Assembly (NCBI RefSeq): GCF_008831285.2
Contig: NC_045146.1
Span: 5,282,972-5,346,971, forward strand
DNA: 64,000 nucleotides
Direction of reading: 5' to 3'
DNA from: Nymphaea colorata
Taxonomy: Eukaryota > Streptophyta > Magnoliopsida > Nymphaeales > Nymphaeaceae
Made by a program: the position numbers and the translations under genes
The notes under the pieces: model-generated
Database searches by the model: none
What the model saw: only the letters and a program-made list of their open reading frames with translations
What the model was told of the DNA's origin: nothing
In this document: in pieces, positions 48,282 to 60,960 of the stretch
Numbering within the stretch: position 1 is the stretch's first letter
Layout: each line of letters starts with the position of its first letter

Positions 48282-48423
48282 TGTTGATGAGAATCAAAAG
48301 AGAGAGCTCGATGCTCCTTGTCGTGGATGTAGGAATTAACGCCGAATGACGTTAATTGCTGTTTTTACTCTTTTTTCTTCCCAGTCATCTTAATAGCAAG
48401 CTCGTTAACATGGTATCAGAGCC
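48282..48423 (+). mobile_element. Short LTR with adjacent primer-binding site, + strand
   Basis: The LTR (48282-48410, 129 bp) begins TGTTGATGAG and ends GTTAACA. It is followed at once by tggtatcagagcc (48411-48423), the initiator tRNA-Met primer-binding site. No matching second LTR was found downstream. The short LTR would suit a TRIM or a truncated Copia. Confidence 0.65.
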
Positions 48424-48729
48424 ATTTTGGCGTCTATGAGTTGTTCATCTCTCTTGCTCCCATTTGTATCTGGGACTAGGAGAATAGCTCGAACACATTG
48501 TTGACTTTACGCCACAAATTTATTTGCTCTTACTCATCAATCATGCAAGAGAAAAGATTGATTTGGTATTCAACACCTTGTGTATCTAAACATATATTGT
48601 TCAGACTCATGCCTGGATCTTTTGCATACAAGGCAATATTTTTCTCTATGCTTAAACTTGGTTGTGTAGGACATTTTTTCCTTTATCGCAACCTTTGGTG
48701 CACATTCAATTCCTTTCTTTAGAAATTGA

Positions 48730-49380
48730 AATTCTTTGGTGGAACTTCTTTATCTTCATCAATATTGAGTCACGCTGAAATGCATGCTCAATATTAAGAG
48801 GATTGATCCTTGTAAGCTGCTTTTCATGTGCCTCAAGAGATCCCATCAACTTTTGTAATGATAGAGTTGATAAATATTTTGTTTCTTCTATGGTGGCTCT
48901 AACATAATTTTACTACTACAACAAACTTTTCAATATCTTGTCAACTATTTTTCTTTCTTCAATTTTATTGTATAACTTTTTATTTGATTTATAATTTCAA
49001 TAACTATGCAAAAAAACTTTTCAATACATTTATTGTCCTTTTTAGACAATGCATCCAAATCTCTCTATAATCATTGAAGCTTGTTGGAGATGATTTTTTT
49101 CGAAGCCTTGGACTTCATTCTTTAAGATATTCCAAGCTTGTCTAGATGAAATTGCATTCATAATCTAGAGAAAGATTGCACTACTTACCCTAAGCTGGAT
49201 ACATAAAAGTGTCTTTGCATCTCTCCCCTTGACATCCTCAAATTCTTTTTTGTTTTGTTGATGTCTATGGCACAAGAATCACATCATCTGTTGGTTCTCC
49301 ATAAACACTTAAGATAATCTCCCAAAGAGGTCCTGTGAGGCAAATAGAATCTTCATTTTGAATGTTTCTTTTTTTTTTTA
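48730..49380 (-). pseudogene. gag: Copia gag remnant
   Basis: The minus strand reads, with stops, as Copia gag: pieces such as RDAKTLLCIQLRVSSAIF, MNAISSRQAWNILKNEVQGF and a preceding WEIILSVYGEP. It is opposite in orientation to the LTR at 48282-48423, so it belongs to a different element. Highly decayed. Confidence 0.5.
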
Positions 49381-50247
<867 letters not shown>

Positions 50248-50632
50248 GGATTCAATTGGAGGGCTAATGATAGTCATGTAAGTGATGGGGAATTGGGACT
50301 AATGTTAGATGGACTTGCTCATCAATACATTGCTTGCTAATATATATAGTTAAGTATCGATTTATACTGCTTTATTTTTTATTTTTTAACAGAAAAATTG
50401 ATTTAAAATAGTTTAAAATAATTTAACAGTATAATGTGTATTAATATACATATCAACCCAATATTATATCGACAAAGAGCCAATAGAATAAGTATTAGCC
50501 ATTTTTTTACAACACCTCAACGAGTTTGAGCTATCAATAATTAAGTGGCATTTGATAGTCTCTTTATGGCGGCCTACAAGCCATTCCTACTCAGCCTCAG
50601 GAAAAAAAAACTATTCAGGAGTTGTTTGACAA

Positions 50633-51010
50633 CTATGACACACAGACACTTCATTTTCAGTGCCGCACCCGAGTCGACACTGCTTGGGTGTGGTTGTGGA
50701 CTCAGACCAAGATTGTCCAATTTTGGTGCGGGTCAAACATGAGTTAGGTGCAGTCAACCGTGTCAAGTCTAAATTTATCTATTTTTTAATTTTTGTAATC
50801 ATTTGTTAAAACACAAAACAAAAGGGAAATAGGGTTTTGACTTAGTTGAAAGCCCTTCATTCGCCCTTGAGGTGCCTTGCGACATGATATCTTCCAACAA
50901 CCAGCGGCAATTTTCAACACATCTCTAGCGCAAGGCAGCCGGCACAAGATCATCTGGTCCATCTCCATTTGACGTTTAGAAGCGCTGGCCAGTGGCCGCT
51001 GGGTCTCCAC
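50633..51010. mobile_element. Possible further member of the CTATGTCAC-ended repeat family
   Basis: It starts 'ctatgacacacagacac' and continues with GC-rich text 'gccgcacccgagtcgacact' and 'ggtgcgggtcaaac', like the ends of the other copies. The right end was not found. Confidence 0.3.
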
Positions 51011-53125
51011 CCAAATGTGTCAGAAATCAGCTGAGAGTCTGTGATCCATCTAATCTATTTCTAGCTGCCGCTTGCATGTTTGTCTTTCATTGCTGTTTCT
51101 CTTTAATTTGATTATTATTTTTGCACCTTATCTTTTGGGAATGATGGCTGCAACTCCGTTTGGCATTTGCTCATATTTGCAGCGTGTTTTACTGTTTTTC
51201 AGTTCTTTTTTGTGATGTTCAGCATTCAACTATTATTTTATTGAGTTTGACTGTTAAAATGTTGATGTTTTTTTACCTATATCAGTTTTTTGTTTTGCTG
51301 CAATGATGGTTATACTGTTGTCTAATGTTTACTTGCTTAGCATGACTAATTTCTGCTGGGTTTCGCTGTTTTTTATAGTGTCCATAATTTGATTTATTTT
51401 GCGGCAATGACTTAGCACCCAATGTTTGGAGTAACCCAGGCCCAGCCCAAGTTGACGGGGCCCCACTCTGAATCAGGTCGGCCCGATGAGCACCCCTACC
51501 TCTGTCTGCTATTAACATATTCTTAATTATGAGTTCAACCAAATGAATTCATCCTTTATAAGTCTAGTGCTTGTGTGTTTTCTGTATATAAAGTTGGACA
51601 TTTCTTGGGTAATGATCTTCCAGCGCCTGTGGTTCTAACCAAATACTGGTGGTTTATAGGGAACCCTGCGTGAAGTGTCATTTGCCATGCATCATTTTCA
51701 AAACTTAACATTGCATAAGACACTAAAATATAATTTAGTTGCAAGAACAAGTGTTTGGGACATTTGTCCTTGGAACATATGTTATAAGGACAATGAGTTA
51801 TTTAACATGTGGACAAGTTGTAATTGTGTCCAGTGTTTGTTTGCTTAGACATCTTTAATTTGTCCTATCCAGCTTTTGCTTATTTCATTGGGCAGACATG
51901 TTTAACACATAGTTAGCATTTCTCTCTCTCATATACAAATCAAACATCTATGTATAATGAAATAAAACATAAGAAAACATATAAAAACAGACATGAATGG
52001 ATAAAAATACTTTCTTTTTTCTCTCTCAATGCACACAAACAACCTAAAATAGACATGTGATGAAAGAAAATGTTCGACAAAGTTCCTCTCATTCTTTATG
52101 AACATATGAGACTAAAATCAACACAAAATTAAAGAAATTACTTAATAAAATATGTAAAAAATATTTGAGCCAATCAAAATTTTCTCTCTCTCACTCTTTG
52201 TGTAACATAACAACGACCTAATCATCTGCATAGTATGAAACAAAATACCTAACAAAGCATGTAAAAAATATTTTTTCTAAACTCACATTCTCTTTTCTCT
52301 CTCTACACATATGTATGACCTAAAATTCACATACAGTGAAAGAAAGTACTTGACAAAATATATAAAAATAGGTGTGCTAGTACGAATATACTTTCTCTCT
52401 CTTTCTCTTTCCCCCCTCTTTCTCTTGTTTTTCCTCTCTCTACAAATATAAACAACCTAAAATACATGTACGATGAAAATAATAGACAACAACAAATATT
52501 AAAAAAAAACATATGAGCCAAAAAAACTCTCGTTGTCTTGTTCTATTCTTGTTTTTAAGCTCTCTATAGATACAAACAACCAATTTCTAGAATAAATTGA
52601 TGATGTTCTAACTCACAATCGTAATTTGTTCTCTTTTTCTCTGTGTTGTAATTATACTGCTCTTTTTTGGCAGTTATCTTGTTCAAAATAATTTATTATT
52701 TAGAATCTCTACATGCCCATTATGAACATGTTCAAGCTTACTCGTCACCGTAAATGCATATAGTGACTTCCCCTCATTGAGAAGAAATAATAAAAATAGA
52801 ATAATCCAAATATGCAATATAGTACTACTTTGTGGCCATGATCAATTAGCAATCTCTAACGTAACTATAATATCAATCCTGGGCATGATGATATTTTATG
52901 AAGACGAAAATGGGAAATTTTCTCCTTTCATAGCTAACATTGAAAATTTTTTCTTCGTTGCTTGCTAAAATGTCTTTCAACTTTATTAAGACATTTTCAC
53001 AAACTATTGGTATGCAACACTAAATAATGCTCCGTTGAAGAACAACCAACTACCGAAATGGAACATACTGTTTTTTTTTTTTAGTAAGAATTCACCCTCG
53101 CATATTACCTCATCATCCATATAAG
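51011..53125. other. Intergenic AT-rich DNA
   Basis: No coding feature. Around 51420-51500 a GC-rich stretch ('cccaggcccagcccaag..gggtgctcatcgggcc' on opposite strands) looks like one end of a hAT-type element. 51900-52560 has a repeated theme of 'ctctctc..aacctaaaat' segments spaced roughly 100-130 bp apart, suggesting a degenerate tandem repeat. Confidence 0.35.
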
Positions 53126-53302
53126 CAGGGGTAGACGAAGGGGGGGCTGCCTAGGCCGTGGCCCCACCCCAACTAATTGAAAAAAAAATTACATTACAAA
53201 AATTAAAATTTTTTTGCTGTGTAATGAATTTTTTAGATTACTGTTTAGTTCGGCCTTACCCAAATAAATTCGTTGGACCGTTTGGCCCGCTTTTCACCCC
53301 TG
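53126..53302. mobile_element. 177-bp hAT-like MITE
   Basis: Inverted termini: CAGGGGTagacgaagg at left, and acccctg at right (complement of CAGGGGTgaaaagcggg). It is flanked by catataag (53118-53125) and catatagg (53303-53310), an 8-bp duplication with one mismatch. CAGGGGT termini with 8-bp duplications fit hAT elements. No transposase. Confidence 0.8.
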
Positions 53303-53477
53303 CATATAGGTCTTCCATCTTACCAATTCCAAGGAATTTTGCAACTTTCAGTAGGTTTTCATACAAAAAGGTGTCTTCTGAAATTATAGACTTTCAAAAT
53401 ATAGAATTGTCAAAACAAAGAATAAGTTTTCTTTAGAACCAATTACTTTTTGTTGCAGCACAAGAATCCCTTTTGAT

Positions 53478-53923
53478 CTGCGCCGTTGCTTCAATCATAA
53501 GAACACCAGGCATGAAAGGTCTCTCTTGAAATTACCACGGCAAGCAATTGTCGTGGATGGTGACATTTCTTTACTACAACAGAAATGGTAAAGATTATAT
53601 TTAATAGCTTGGTCACGAGAAGAAAAGAAAACCTGTGTGGCAGGATATCTAGAATATAATTGATACCAAGAACAGTAAGAAACACCGGAAATTTTTTCCT
53701 AATCTTCTTCAGCTTCCACAGCGCCCTCTGTTCCAATAGAAAGTGCATTGAGGCTGTTCTAATTCTTCAACCAGCCTAGGAGTTAGGGACAAAATTCAAA
53801 AGCATGAGGAGCAAGACATCCCTGCCACAAAAATGCAGAAGAGAGGGATATAGAGCTGCAGGTGTACTGAGCGGATGAGAGCGGTGGGGCTGGGGAGACG
53901 AAGGACTTCAAACTCAAAGCCAT
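53478..53923 (-). pseudogene. fabZ-like plastid 3-hydroxyacyl-ACP dehydratase pseudogene
   Basis: Functional FabZ dehydrates 3-hydroxyacyl-ACP in plastid fatty-acid synthesis. Here a transit-peptide-like start (MALSLKSFVSPAPPLSSAQY) at 53923 is preceded by a pyrimidine-rich leader. After a frame change comes the FabZ core: FPVFLTVLGINYILDILPHR, with the active-site His of LPHRxxFLL, then FLLV. An extra A in the 'aagaaatgtcacc' region shifts the frame into NVTIHDN. The normal PGHFPERP segment then reads PW-stop-FQERPFMPGVLMIEA, so the GHF His codon is replaced by a stop; the catalytic-Glu segment VLMIEA remains. Homology ends at EATAQ (53478); the C-terminal half is absent. It is not functional. 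Apparent joining of transit-peptide and core regions could mean a retrocopy, but a short intron is not excluded. Confidence 0.75.
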
Positions 53924-54066
53924 TGAAAAGGAAGAAGAAGAGAGATGAACACGGAACCAGGGGAGAAAGAAATGATAGGTTTCACAGAGAGAGACATTGT
54001 AGCCTCTGATATTGGCAAGAGGGAAGAAAAGCCTATGAATCCTACCCGAGTGACTGACGGGAGCCA

Positions 54067-55524
54067 TCAGAAGCGGAAGGAGAAAAGGGCGAAAGCGTCG
54101 AACCCAAGAAAACACACCATGTGTTCCAAGTGGTTTCTGGGCATGGGGCTGATAGTCACATGCAACTTGCTTTTAAGATATGCAAACCGATGCTTGGGTA
54201 ATGGTTTTGTGAATATATCTGCAACTTGATCTTTGGATGATATATACTGAATTTTGAGTTGCTTCATAGCAAGTTTCTCTTGTACAAAAAGTAGATCTAT
54301 TTCCATGTGTTTGGTTCTGGTATGAAACACTGGATGAGAAGCTAAGCATGTTGCACCCACATTATCACACCATATTGTTGGAATTGTCGTGGAGTGTATA
54401 TTGAGTTCTTGCAGCAAATACTTCATCCATATTGTTGCATTTGCTAGGGCTTGGTACTCTGCTTCAGTGCTGAATCTAGATACTACATTTTGTTTTTTAG
54501 ATCTCCAGGAGACCAATATTTGTCCAAGGAAGACGGCATATCCGCCGGTGGACCTTCGATCAATAGGGCAGCCTTGCGATGAAGCATTTATATGTAGTCC
54601 CTCATGGATAGTGACTTTCAAATATCGTAAAATCCTTTTTACGGCAACCCAGTGGTTCTCTGTTGGTGAGTGCATAAACTGACACACCCGATTAACAGCA
54701 AAGCTGATGTCAGGACATGTCAAAGTTACATATTGTAATGCTCCAACTGTACTACGATAAAGAGTAGCATCATGAAGTTTTTCTACAGAATTTTCCATGG
54801 TTCTTGTGGCCATTGGTGTGGAGACAAGTCAAACTCCTTCCATTTTGACCCTATGTAGGAGATCCAAGATATATTTTTGTTGTGTAAGAGTGAAACCATT
54901 AGGTGTTCCTATGGCCTCGATCTCAGTCAAGTAATGCAACTTACCCAAATCCTTTACTGCAAATTCCTACCCGAGATGGGATATGAGTTTTGATACTTCT
55001 CCCTTGTTGTTTCCTGTCACAATGATATCATCTACATAGACTAGCATAAAGAGTTTAACTTGACCATTAATGAGAATAAATAGAGAAGTATCAGTCTTGG
55101 CAATTCTGAACCCAAGCTTATGCAAATGTGAACTTAATCTAGAGTACCATGCCCTGGGGGCTTGTTTAAGTCCGTATAAAGCTTTGTGTAATTTAAAGAC
55201 ATGGTCTGGTTTGTTAGGATCTTCAAATTCTAGGGGTTGATGCATATAGACATCTTCTTCCAAATCACCGTGAAGAAAGGCATTTTGTACATCAAGTTGT
55301 CGTATGGGCCACTTCCTACTAACAACAATAGTTAGTACTGTCCTAATGGTTGTAGGTTCTACCATAGGACTAAAAGTTTCAAAGTAGTCTAGGCCTTCTC
55401 GTTGAGAGTATCCTTTAGATACAAGTTGTGCCTTGTATCTTTCAATAGATCCTTCTGCATTTCTTTTTATTTTGAAAATCCACTTGCATCCTATAATGCT
55501 TTTAGCTTGACTTGCCGGAACCAA
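54067..55524 (-). pseudogene. pol: RT and RNase H of Copia G
   Basis: RT frame 54967-55524 contains IGCKWIFKIKRNAEGSIERY, LDYFETFSPMVEPTTIRTVL, RQLDVQNAFLHGDLEEDVYM and the catalytic MLVYVDDIIVTGNN. A break near 54960 leads to 54067-54813 with the RT end (LTCPDISFAVNRVCQFMHSP) and RNase H (STEAEYQALANATIWMKYLL, IWCDNVGATCLASHPVFHTR, RTKHMEIDLLFVQEKL). The end of the frame, after ISPMPRNHLEHMV, is not Copia-like. Confidence 0.87.
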
Positions 55525-55557
55525 AGATCGAGTTTCGTTTCTCTTGAGGACATTAAA

Positions 55558-56484
55558 TTATGCTAGCATAGCAGCTCTCCATCTGTAATCTTGAACAGCT
55601 ACTCTTACATCGCTTGGCTCTACTTCAGTTTGAACTTGCGAAAGTAAAGCAAGGGGTGGTGGGTGCTTGCTTGATAAGTATACTTTCGGTTTTAGACTGC
55701 CTGTCTGTGATCTGGTTATCATATGATGTGTGCGACCTGACGATTGTTCCTCACGTGAATATGAACCCTCTAGAGATTGAGTTTCTTGCTTAGTTTGAGC
55801 CAGTTCATTAAATTCAGCTTCATTTTCTATGTTACTTGGTGTTGACGTGGTATAGGCAATATTTTCAGAGGTGTCCAAATTGATGTTTTGCATTTCTCTA
55901 TATGAGCTCCTTTCTCTTGGCATGATAAATGATGGCACATCAAGGATCTACATATTGGGGTGAATTTTGTCACCATTTTCTCTGGATGGTGTCTCCCTTT
56001 GAAGTTCAATAAATGGGAACCTGTTTTCATCACACTTTACATGTCTAGAAATGAATATTTTTTGATCTCTCATTCTTAAGCACAAATACCCATGGTGGTT
56101 GGGAGCATATCCAATGAATGTGCATAACTTACTTTTGTAATCTAATTTATTTTGTCTATATGAATCGAGGCAAGGGTAACAAGCACTGCCATAAACCTTG
56201 AGAAAATTGTAATCTGGCTTTTGTTTAAACAAAACTTCCATAGGCGACTTGTATCTTAAAACTTTGGATGGGAGCCAATTAATGAGAAATACAGCTGAGT
56301 GAAAAACTTGTGCCCAATATTTTTTCAGTATTCCAGCATGAGCCATCATGCTCAAGCTAGTTTCAACTATGTGGTGATGGTGGTGTTCAGACATACCATT
56401 TTGTTGTGGGTGTGTGTGGGCATGAAACTCTTTGCCCGATCCCATGTTTTTCCAAAAATTTTGAGAGGGCTTGAAATTTTCCAC
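55558..56484 (-). pseudogene. int: Integrase core and C-terminal region of Copia G
   Basis: Frame 55948-56484 shows HPQQNGMSEHHHHHIVETSL, INWLPSKVLRYKSPMEVLF, and YGSACYPCLDSYRQNKL ending in VKCDENRFPF. The usual H-R-H-I-V-E run appears as a His-rich stretch. The linker to RT continues at 55558-55938 (RTHHMITRSQTGSLKPK). Confidence 0.8.
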
Positions 56485-56512
56485 CCCAATCTGAGTGAAA
56501 AATTTTTATCTT

Positions 56513-57545
56513 TCATTCAACAACATTTTCAACATGTGCCTTGAAAGCAGTAAAAATTTTCAACACATCTGATTTCTGCTTCATGCAATGTAACCAAATA
56601 TATTTGGAGTACTCATCAATGAAAATAACATAATATTTAAAACCACTAGAGCTAAGTATTGGGGCTGGTCCCCAAACATCTGAAAAGATAACTTCTAGGG
56701 GTTTGGTGTAAGCACCAATTTTATTTTTTAATGGAAGCCTATGTGACTTGCCATTCTGACATGCTTCACACACAAAATGTTCAAAATAAGTCATAAGGTA
56801 TATTCAGAGAATTTAAAATTGACTCAACAGTTTTAAACTCAGGATGTCCTAGGCTTTGATGCCAAGTATGAGTCGTCTTCCTCTCAACATTATTTGCTTG
56901 CTTATTCTGATGTTGCAATCTGATTTGGTATAGCCCTTCTCTACTTTGCCCGTGCTGGATGATCTCCCCTCTGCCCTGTTCCTTAATGTAACAAGGAGTG
57001 GGTGTGAATTCAAATATGACGTTATTGTCTTTAACAAATTCATGCACAAACAATAAATTCTTCGTAATGCCAGGCACATGTAAAATATCCTTCAAATAAA
57101 AATTATTGGAAACACAGGAGGAGCCAATGTGTTGAATTAACAAACCTGATATGTTGCCTATCTTCACTTCATCCTTCCCAGGACATGGTGAATATAAAGA
57201 GAGGTTGTTAATGTCATTTGTAATATGATGACTTGCTCCTGAGTCTGGATACCAAGTATCATCATCCGATGCAATAGAGTTGCTTGAAGGTGCAGCGACA
57301 TAGGCTTGGGGTCTCGTTCCCCTTTGATCCTTGGGTAGTAGATTAGTGTAGCAATAGCAGCTCTTGGCAGTGTGTCCAATCTTCTCACAAATTTGACACA
57401 TAGGTTTATTTCCAGATTGATTCGGTCCCTTTCTCCAATTTTTCTTGTATTTGCTTCTGTTATAAGTCTGCTCATTGTAATGAACATTTTGCCTCTGACC
57501 TTTATCGCTGCTGCTCTTCATAACGACATTTGCATTGATATTCAC
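56513..57545 (-). pseudogene. pro-int: Zinc knuckle, protease and integrase start of Copia G
   Basis: Frame 56781-57545 holds the zinc knuckle CQICEKIGHTAKSC, protease motif WYPDSGASHHI, and GAG-pre-integrase text THTWHQSLGHP. A one-base shift leads into 56513-56794 with CEACQNGKSHRLP and the integrase start FSDVWGPAPILSSSGFKYYV. A stop (VENVVE) follows. Confidence 0.85.
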
Positions 57546-57552
57546 AAGATCA

Positions 57553-58233
57553 TCATTTTCTTTGAGTCGAGCTTCTTGGAATCAAAAGTAAGCTATGCAA
57601 TTCATTCAAGGAGGCAAGATTTGGACGTATTTCTATAGATGTCATGAACTCCATATACTCATACGGGGGGAGGCCTTTAAGGATTTGCATAACCATATCT
57701 TCATTAGAGATTGGTTTGGATGCAACAGCCAACTGATGAGCCATGTTTTTGGCCTTTTGAAAGTATTCATCTACAAACTTATCCCCTTTTCTAAGATCTT
57801 GAAATTGTGATCTTAGTTGCATAACCCGATATCGGGAATGAGCAGTGTAAGACTCCCTTAACGCTTTCCATATTTCATGTGAAGACTTTAAACCAACAAT
57901 CTGACTATGAATATTTTCTGTCAGAGAAGTTATCAGCCAACTGACCAGTAACTGATCACGCTGTAGCCAATCATGGTATTCAGGATTAATCTCAATTAAC
58001 CCACTTTTGTGTTTCTCAAGAGCAGGTGTCCTGCCGTCAACCATGCCCATTAAATCATAAGCAATTAAGATGGGAGTAAACTGTGACTCCCATAGGAGAT
58101 AATTATCTCCGGTTAACTTAATCGATAGAAAATGTTGGACACTATTGGGCGATTGGAAAAGCAATTGAGAGGGATGCATACCAGATTGTGATGACTTAGA
58201 TGGATTTACTGAAGATGCTCCTTGAAATGCCAT
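57553..58233 (-). CDS. gag: Gag of Copia G (frameshifted at its end)
   Basis: A 226-codon frame starts at 58233 and carries the UBN2-type gag core: IKLTGDNYLLWESQFTPIL, YHDWLQRDQLLVSWLITSL, GLKSSHEIWKALRESYTAHS and MQLRSQFQDLRKGDKFVDEY. A single-base indel near 57590 (LLLIP in this frame; QEARLKEND in the next) separates it from the zinc-knuckle/protease frame. Confidence 0.85.
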   Translation of the reverse strand: MAFQGASSVNPSKSSQSGMHPSQLLFQSPNSVQHFLSIKLTGDNYLLWESQFTPILIAYDLMGMVDGRTPALEKHKSGLIEINPEYHDWLQRDQLLVSWLITSLTENIHSQIVGLKSSHEIWKALRESYTAHSRYRVMQLRSQFQDLRKGDKFVDEYFQKAKNMAHQLAVASKPISNEDMVMQILKGLPPYEYMEFMTSIEIRPNLASLNELHSLLLIPRSSTQRK

Positions 58234-58697
58234 AGATTAACGCTGATCAGAATCCCATCGGAAACCTGTTGTGAAATCAGCCGGCGCTGTCAGCTCCGGC
58301 GATTTCAGGGGTCGAGCAATAGCTCGTTGGAATCATCTTCTCTAAGGAATATCTCTACCAATTTTTAGAATTTTTGACGCTGCCCGTGAGGAGATATGAA
58401 TTTTGGAAGAGGAGCATGTTGCTGGAACTGCTCTGATACCATATAAGAAATGGATCTCTTCATAAGAGAGAATAATACTCCGTTTTAACGAGGTTCAGCA
58501 ATGTGCCTACGTCCTCGGTGGAAGTTTACTTAACACAGCTTTCATTAAAACTCTCTCTTTTTTTCTCACTTTACAATGAGGATGAGTGGTCGTATTTAAC
58601 AATTCATCACGATCATTCTAAGGATTTCGGTTACAACCTTCACACCTTTCTGTTTTTTCTTCATCTTGGTGATCTTTATAATATTTTCTTTCCTTAG

Positions 58698-58860
58698 TTC
58701 TTTCACTCGTTGAGGATTTTACAGTTTGCAATTCTTACCTGCTATTAATATCTTCTTGCCTTTCAAGTGCCCTTCTTACATTAGTCCTTTCATCCGTGGA
58801 GGATTTTACAGCTTGCAAATCTTCCCTGTTGTTAATGGCTTCTTGCCTTACAAGTGTCTG
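58698..58860. repeat. Imperfect tandem duplication inside the LTR of Copia G
   Basis: The segment 'ctttcactcgttgaggattttacag...cttcttgcctttcaagtg' (about 58698-58766) recurs as 'ctttcatccgtggaggattttacag...cttcttgccttacaagtg' (about 58787-58855), a spacing near 89 bp. Confidence 0.85.
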
Positions 58861-58900
58861 ATCATTTCCTCCAAGTGTCAAGTTCTTTCCTTCAACACAG

Positions 58901-59835
58901 TGAAGGTGCAATTGAGCCAGGGGAGAGGAGAAGGGCGGCATGAAAGCAGCTGCGGGCTGGCTGTGGGTTTAACTTGGGTTCACACAGCAAAACCTTGCAG
59001 ATGCATGTTTCAAGAAAATGTTAGGGACTATTCTAAGTTTTATACCTTACATTGTTGGATGAAACACGTCGTTTAGTAGAGGCAAATGGCGATTTTTTAT
59101 CCGATTGAGGTTGACGAGGAACAATCCTGAATACAACACCATTCTTCAGCACTCTTTCATTTGGAACACACCATACTAAAGAGCATACAGTGTTTGTAGA
59201 CAAGGTTTTTGTCCAACATCGACATTGAATACATCCAGTAAGTGTGGAAAACATCCCTATTGTTAGGTTGTGGTCAAAATGCGTCAATGGTTCAATGTGA
59301 GTGCCATACAGTGGCCTTGTTCTCATGAGCATGAATGTATGAAGGAAAGCAACTGACAAGTGATCGCGAACTTTGCACAGCAAAAACATATGGTTGTATG
59401 TTCGAAAAAAATGTTAGGGGCGATTGTGTTCGATTGAGGTCGATGAAGTGTGATTGTACAATCAATCGTGCTTTCATGTGTGCACTACTCAAGCCAACAA
59501 ATAAGGGACTGCAATTGCGTGTTCAAATGTCAAGCAAATGGTATATGTTCTTGTACCTTGAACTGTTAGTCAAGCAAAACATGATTTCATGTCCATTTGA
59601 AGCCGATGAAGAGCGATATCAAGTTGGACACTGTTTTCCGAGGTCCTTTCCCTATATGGATGTACCATACTAAAAGGTATCAAATTAGTTTTTACAAACA
59701 TATTAGGATGTTTAGATTTTGTTTAAAATATTTTTTAGTAAAAATTAAAGAATTTGCTTTTTATCCTTGACCCACTAGTATGAAACCTACCAATTTCCTA
59801 ATCCCAAGTAGTCTGGTTTTTACCAAAGTTCTATA

Positions 59836-59839
<4 letters not shown>
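58901..59839. other. Unassigned DNA with a spaced direct repeat
   Basis: 'cacagcaaaaccttgcagatgcatgtttcaagaaaatgttaggg' at about 58983 has a diverged second copy at about 59377 ('cacagcaaaaacatatgg...gttcgaaaaaaatgttaggg'). No protein recognised; two + strand frames (58726-59076, 59335-59673) are judged chance. Confidence 0.4.

Positions 59840-59901
<62 letters not shown>
59840..59901. repeat. (AT)n microsatellite
   Basis: About 31 uninterrupted AT dinucleotides. Confidence 0.97.
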
Positions 59902-60249
59902 CACTAATATTATATAAACCATGCATTAGTTCAAGTTATTTTTGTAAAAAGATTGATCTTTTTTACTATCAAAATTTTGATGATATAATAGATGTTCATT
60001 TTCTGATTATTAAAAAAATATCATTAAAGTAAAAAAATGAAAAAACTTAAGTGTTGCACCCGCAATATATATATATATCTGTTTGATATGTATATCTCTC
60101 TCCCTCTCCGTAGGTTGTTTGGGTTGAAGTTGTGGACATCGGGATCCCGACTAACTCCTTTTGAGTTTTGAGTATACCCTGACAACCGATGCTTCTGTAC
60201 GTAGCAAATGTGGAGAGATGGAGGTCGATCTGTGTCACATACATAAAGG

Positions 60250-60960
60250 TTAACAATATTAAATCCTTCTACCTTTTGTTCATTAAAAAAACATGCTTCT
60301 TTCTTCTATTTTCATTCCCCTTCTATTTTCATTCTCCTTCCAGTTGAATTTCAAAACATGAGATTGGCCCTGGCCTTTGGGTTTAAAACTGCCCTCGAAA
60401 GGGAAATTTTTGGCTTGCTGTGCAGGCACTAGCCCTGCCAACACCTTCCAAAGCATGTTTGCAGGGCTAAGAGTCAATTCTCTTTGGTCTAGACTTATTT
60501 TAAAAAAAATCAAATTTTGTGTTTTGGCTCCAAAATTTTCTATAAATAACCCTAAATCTTCTCTCTTGGGTGTGACCTAACCCTTGAAGAACTTCTAGAG
60601 CTTTTCCATTTGAGATTTTGGAAGTTATTCCCTTTGCTCTCTCTTCAATTTTCATTTTCTTCCTCCTCTTCAACCTTGGGTGCAAGCTTCTTAACTTCCA
60701 CTTTTCTTGGGAGTACGAGGAGACCGCTTGGAGAGACATCTTCAACACCTTGAAGGCTCACTTTGGGAGGCTTCAAGATCATCCAAAGAAGAAGATTTGT
60801 TCCCTTTAACCAGTCTACTTAGAGATAGGTAGTCAATATCCCACTCACTTTTACCTTCGTCATTTCCCTATGGCCATACAAGATAGCTTTAAAGTCTACT
60901 ATCTAGATTCAAGTGCTACTATTGAGTGCACCGGGAGTATAAGCAAAGTGAAATAAAATT
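60250..60960 (+). promoter_or_regulatory. LTR-like or promoter-like region with TATA box, unassigned
   Basis: 'tctataaataaccctaaatc' (about 60539-60558) is a strong plant TATA-like element, followed by pyrimidine-rich leader-like sequence. This is what a large-retrotransposon LTR promoter looks like. No second copy or coding region is seen in the window, so the class is open. Confidence 0.3.

Larger units (their letters stand above)
54067..58900 (-). mobile_element. Copia element G (best preserved), 3' LTR not found
   Basis: The primer-binding site gctctgatacca (58430-58441) adjoins an LTR starting at 58442; its far end is uncertain, near 58900. Gag, protease, integrase, RT and RNase H follow leftward in normal Copia order, with only a few frameshifts or stops. 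The RNase H end (LKSKLHVTISPM) at about 54150 is not followed by a polypurine tract or LTR. Instead the frame runs into sequence adjoining the fabZ-like pseudogene. G belongs to a different Copia family from A, B, C, D and E (gag begins MAFQGASSVNPSKSS). Confidence 0.85.
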
